A stretch of DNA of 64,000 nt from Planctomycetaceae bacterium. GTDB taxonomy: Bacteria; Planctomycetota; Planctomycetia; Pirellulales; Pirellulaceae. Position 1 is the first letter of the stretch, and each line of letters starts with the position of its first letter. This document shows, piece by piece, positions 43,301-49,300 of this stretch. A model generated the notes under the pieces. The model did not search any database. It was not told the origin of the DNA and was given only the letters and a program-made list of their open reading frames with translations. The translations under genes were made by a program, and so were the position numbers. The stretch is taken from the NCBI GenBank assembly GCA_020638995.1, contig JACKHM010000002.1:1240001-1304000 (forward strand). Reading direction: 5' to 3'.

Positions 43301-46300
43301 AATGACGATATCCTGAATGTCGTCCCCGCCAGACAACGTACTCGTGTCGACGCGCGTTACAAAGTTTCCGCCGGTGAAGGGATTGATCGTGAACAGGTGG
43401 TCGCCGCCGCCGTCTGTGGGATTGTCGGTGCTCACGAACAGCGTTACATCGGCGAAGCTAAAAGCTTTGATGTGCGTGTCCAGCTCAAGGGTGGTTCCCG
43501 TGCCAAACAAGCCACCGTCTGCCGCAATCTCGGAACCTTGCGAGCGGTAGCCGTAGAACGGCTCGTATTCCTGCGTAAACGCGTTGTAACGAGTCACGGC
43601 AATATGATCTTCGACAATCCGGCGAACGGTGTTGATCGGCTCCAATCGCACCAGCGGACTACCCGGAGAAGACAAGAACGTCGCGGTGAGATCCGTAGGA
43701 ATTTGGCGATCAGACATGACCGCCACCCAGTAAGCCTGATGGCTCGCGGAGTTTCCAACCGGCAGATGGACGGGGCCGATGAACGGATCCTTGTTTCCCA
43801 ACGATCCGCGAGTCAGATCATCGATATCAGGTGCTTGCCCTGCAGCGGGCTGGTCGTCCTCAACATTCGATTCGCGCCCAATGAACACCAATTCGTCTGG
43901 GACAAGAACGCCTGCTTGGATCCTCGAATTAAACACGGCGATTGTGGAATCGGCTCGCACCGCTCCATCGGCATAGTCCAAGTCGAAGACCACACTAACG
44001 GTGCCACCACTGTCGTTGACACCTGGAATGACTTGAATATCGGTGTGGTCGAGATCGAAACGGAACCAGTCGACGTCCGTTTCCGATGAAAGGATGCCTT
44101 CGATATTCAATGCAGCCGCATCCGTTTGCAGCAAATTGACAAGAACATCGGCGTTATCGAAGTCGTTTCCGCTCTCCGTCTCGCCCGCGTCGCCCGTCAA
44201 AAACGAATGGGCGGGCAAGCCGCGCACGTCGATCCCCGTCTGAGCGTATCGAATATCGGCAAAGCGAACGGTAGAACCGGGGAATTCGTCGATCTGCTGC
44301 ATGCGAACCTGCAACTGGTACTCGCCACGACTCTCGCCTGCGCCGATCGCGGTGATTCCTGAACTCACCGGAGGATTGCTCCGAACGCGAATGTAGTGCG
44401 TGCCTGTGGTCGGTAACGTCAACCGCATGCCTGCGTCGCGGAAATTCTGGCTGTAGAAATCACCTCCCAGCAGCGGCTCTTTAGCCAAGGGCCTTGCGAT
44501 TCCCGACAAGTCGATCTGGCCGGTAGTGTGATTGAAGTAAGCCCGGGCCAGAACGGTTTGGCTTGAATTGATCAACTCTATCACGAGGTCAAGCGCTGGA
44601 TCGGTTCGATCAATATCAAACCAGACTTCCGTTCCAGCAGTTCCCGTGAAGCTGTAGACATCGATGTCCGTGGGGTCGTCAGGGCTGATAACGCCATGCA
44701 CTTCAAATCCAAGGCGACTACTCTCGTCGCCGCTCTTCATGTCGGGGGCCAGTGTGCCGAGCAATTGGGCCGTCGTTGGATTTGCGTTTACATCATTCTC
44801 ATCTGTGAACGGATCTTCGGACTCCCGAACGATCGCAACATTTCGGTCGTTGCTAAACTCATCGAACAGTAGGCCACGCCACCGCCCCGGAACACCCACG
44901 CTCGGTCCATTGTTATTCGTATCGAGCAGGGCCAAGCCATCCGGCGTGAACCCGGCACCCACCGTGTCGTCAGCGAGATCCGTGAATACAACGGGATGAC
45001 CGACAGTTCCTAAGATTTGAAGAGTACCGCCAACACGGTCGATGATGTCCAGCGGCTTGCCGGTGGCGGTAAAGCCCGCAGTGCCACCCGACAGTTTCAC
45101 GACTAAGCTTTCCGAATTCGTGCTCTGTAAACGCAGCCCACTGTAAGTGTGAAGGTTCTCGACAGTGATTTCGCTCTGTAGGACATGCACGATATCCGTG
45201 TCGTCCCAGATGCTCTGTGTTGTGAGTACTTCGCCCCGCACGAGCATGCCATTTATGGTGTTATTCGCTAGACGGTTCAACCGGATGAGCGGGCCATGAT
45301 TGTCGTCGAACTGATCAAAAGCATCGGCGGGGCCGGTACTGCGTCCATAATCGCGAAGGTTCTCGAAGCGAAGTGCATTCGCATTAATATTGATGGCGCT
45401 GCCGGCATTCTCCTCAATAATATTATCGACAATTACCGGCTGAGCTCCTCGAACATAGATGGTGGCGGCCTGATTCGCGCCACGGCCATTCCGGATGCTT
45501 GAAGCGTTTCCGTTGGCATTTTCTTTCAAAACACTGTTAGCAATCCGCACATCAGCTTGGTGAATTTCGATGGCGTTGAAGTTTGCGTCGGTACCTTCGA
45601 TAGGCGAATCGCCGCCTCCGAAGGAAATGAAGGCGTTGTCGATACTGCCGGATGTTTCCTCGCCAAAGAACAGACCGGACCAATCCCCTGGCTGGCCCAC
45701 GCTGACGCCATTACGGTTAACGTCGAAGGACCCACTACCGCCAAAACGGTCGTCTCCGATTGAGGTGAACACAACGGGAGAATTCAATGTCCCTTCAGCG
45801 ATTAACGACGCCGACCCGCGCTCTGCCTCGATACGAGCGCCACCCAATTTAATGACGACACCAGGATCGATTACAAGACGACCAGCCGGTCGACCGGTAA
45901 CGGCACCATCGCTGAAGACATCGCTTGTAGCTGGGTTGAATAAATCATTGATTACCGGCGCACCGACCGAAAGTGCATTGACTGAAATGACGATCGTAGG
46001 CAAATCAATCGCCGATAGTCGCGCCCCTTGGAACGTAATCGTCATCGGGTTGCCCGGGAGCGGGCCACCCGTCACGGTCACCTCTCCGTTAAAGATGTTC
46101 GAGAGATTTTCCAAATGCTCCTGAACGGGGATGATGACCATCGCGATGTTCGATACCGCAGGACCAGACGCTGCCGGCGCGACCGTATTGCCAGAACCAG
46201 AAATCGAGAGTGTGGGAATGGTCAAACTACCGGCGTAGTTCCCGGTCCACTCGATGGTGACACCTGCTGCAGAATTAATTCTTGTGCCGGTTACTTGAAC

Positions 46301-49300
46301 GTCGCCGGAAGAAATCCCACCAAAGGCCAACAGAGCCGCCCGAACTTCCGCAGCAGTTGCATCGAACCGTAATGTTGTCGAACCCGTCGATCCGCCAAAG
46401 GTCAACCTAAATGTTCCGGAAGATGCGGGCGTGGAAGTTCCCGTGTTATAGGCTCGCAGGCGATCGACCCGATTCGTGCGTGTATTCGCCTCCGCGTTCC
46501 ACTGGATCGGGGCTGTCGTGTCCATAATCCCAAGATGGTCCGTGAACTGCAAAGTAAACGTGCCCGAAGTAGGGACGCCGCCTTCGATCGATAGCGTTTG
46601 CCTTTCCGCAGTAACCAGCGGGCCACCGGGCTGTCCGGCAATCTGAAGATTCTCCGTTAAAACGTGTGTGATATCGGTATCATTGAATCGCCCTGGAACT
46701 TCCAGCTTGTCAACCGTCGAGCCCAAGTCCGTTTCAATGCGGATGAACAAGCCATCAATCGTGCTTCCCAGTAAGAAGTTGCCATGGATATCAGGACCAA
46801 TTCGCCCATCTCGGTCGTCAAAGCTGTTGGGACTTGCCGAAATGGCCGCAGCATCGGAATTCGAAATGTGATTGAACGAGATCGTGGGCCGTGCGTCGAT
46901 CAAATGGACGGGCGTGAAGACTTGCTCGACCGAGTCGACAAAGACCTTACCGCCGCCATTGTTGATATCGGCGTGATTCACATAGTTGAGCGTGATGCCG
47001 CGGTCTTGCAGGTCCGAGTCTGCCCGAAAGACGATCCCCCCAAAATCTCCCGAACCCGCCGTCTGGCCAACGACATCAGTATTGGAACCGATTGCGTTGT
47101 TGTGATAAGAGCGGAACCACACGGGGTTGTCAGGGGTACCAAGAATTTGCAACGCGGCGTTCGAACGACTGCTATCGGCTGACGTTCCCGCGTCTAAATT
47201 AGCTTTGCGAAGCTTGAATAGTGCGCCACCTTGGACCATAACGGTCGTCCCCTGCGGAACAAGGAAGTCCGGCCCATCCGCCAAATCCGCGCCGCCGGTC
47301 GTTGTGCCCAGCAAGTACGGATCGTTGTCTTCCAAGGTTGTGATATCCTGATCCAAACCAGAGCTCCCAACTACGCGAACCACGTTGGGAGCCGAGATCA
47401 AGGGCGGCGTAAGACTGACGTCGAGATCGGCAATTCCGCCAAGATTGAGAACCGTTGTCGGGCCCGATGCAGGCGTCACTGTCACACTACCTGCAAACTC
47501 CGTGATGATCGCGGTGCGAATCGCAGCAGCTACGTCTTCCGCCGATGTAGGAGCGGTGGTGGACAAATCTACGATCTTCGCAGGTGCAACAACTCCGTCT
47601 CCAAGCGTGTCGAACTCAAAAATGAATTCATTGATGCCATCATCCACAACAAACCGATCGCCATCACTGATCGCGTTCCACAGGTCGCCAGGCACGATGA
47701 CTCGATCGCTCGCCCGGGCTAGTGCAACTGACAAGGTGTCGTACGGATCAGCTAGGCTACCGACTCCATCAAACCCAGCCGTCGAATTATTGGCCTTGTC
47801 GACAAAGATCGTCTGCGAGCTGGACTCAAACCAAAAGTTAAAGATGCCGCCGGGCGTGCCATCGGCGTCGCCGTCCATGTCCGTACCATCAATGTCGCGG
47901 AGCGCGCCGTCGCGGTTTGCCTTGAAGTCAAGTTGCAGGTCGTAATCGCCATCCGTGGTTCCTCCGAAACCAGAATCGCTAACACGCGGATCATACTGCG
48001 TATTTCCCGTACTCGTGACTCCGATGTAGTAAATACCGGGAGTCAATTCAATATTGAGATAGGGATCATTGCCGTAGTAGTTATCGTTACGCGACACCAA
48101 CACAATGTCGGGACTAGCCGCTGTTCCCGTCTGACGATAGAGCGTGAGAACACTATCTAAAGTGCTGCTTGGGCGGCCAAACTGGTCTAGACGTTCCGCG
48201 AATGTTTGGGCGCTGAGCGTTCCATTCTCGGTAATCTCAAATTGGTACAAGTCGATGTCGGTGCTGTCCGGAGGTTCGATCCGTTGCAGGTGGACAACGT
48301 CGTTGTCACCCGGAAGCACATCGTTCGGGAGCGCCGCGCCCTGAACCGACGGGACATCGTACGCATGGCCAAGTCCCAAAGAATGCCCGATTTCATGGAA
48401 CATCGTTCCCGTGAAGCCGTCACCATACTCGCGGTTCGCCTGATTGAACACGGAATTGTTAAGAATTACAAACCCGGGCCCACCAAGGCCACCTACGCCA
48501 GAATTCGGCCCGATGCCGGGGTCTGCCGCGCGAAGGTCACCTTTCGCAATCACAAATCCGTCAACCTCTGATTCCCGAAATTCGAGTCCCGACACACCGG
48601 CATAAATCTCGAAGATCGATCGGACAATATCCTTCTCCTCGTCCGTGATCAAATTCAGGTACGGGGCACCAGAAGGATCTGTGCCGATTTCCTTCGGAAA
48701 CTGGTAGTCAATCACGCGAATTCCATCAGGAACAACCGGCTCCGTTCCGCTAGCTCCAATGTGAGCCTCCGCTTGAATTTCGCGGTGACCCGGTTCATCG
48801 GTTCCTCCCGGAAGTGGAGGTAAAGCGATGCTTTGCGGCTCGATCTGAGCCGCATGAAAGATGCCCACCGCGCCAAGAACTCCCAGGTCGGTTGCGTCGG
48901 CAATACTCGTGTTAGTGTCGCTGGTCGCAACAGCATTCGTCACATGAGTTTCGAGCAAATAGGAGCCCGTGCTGGTCCCGGTTCCACTTGAGATGCGAAT
49001 GTAGTGAACTTCGTCCTCGGGAGTCGCGGCGCTGATCGCACCCGAAACCAGAGTCTCCGTGACGCCATCGGCTCCCGTATTTTGCAGTCCTCCGATGACA
49101 TTTCCGTCCTTGTCGAGAAGTTCAATCGCGACATCGAACGCGGCCTCCGGGGTCGAATTGACCGTCAGCGTCGTGCCGTTTTTCAGAAGGACACGATAAA
49201 GATCGACATCCCCACCATGATTGTTGGTCCCAGCATCATCTCCCAAGTAACCAAGATATGAGAAATCTCTTGCGTCAAACTGAGTGCCAACATTGATCGC

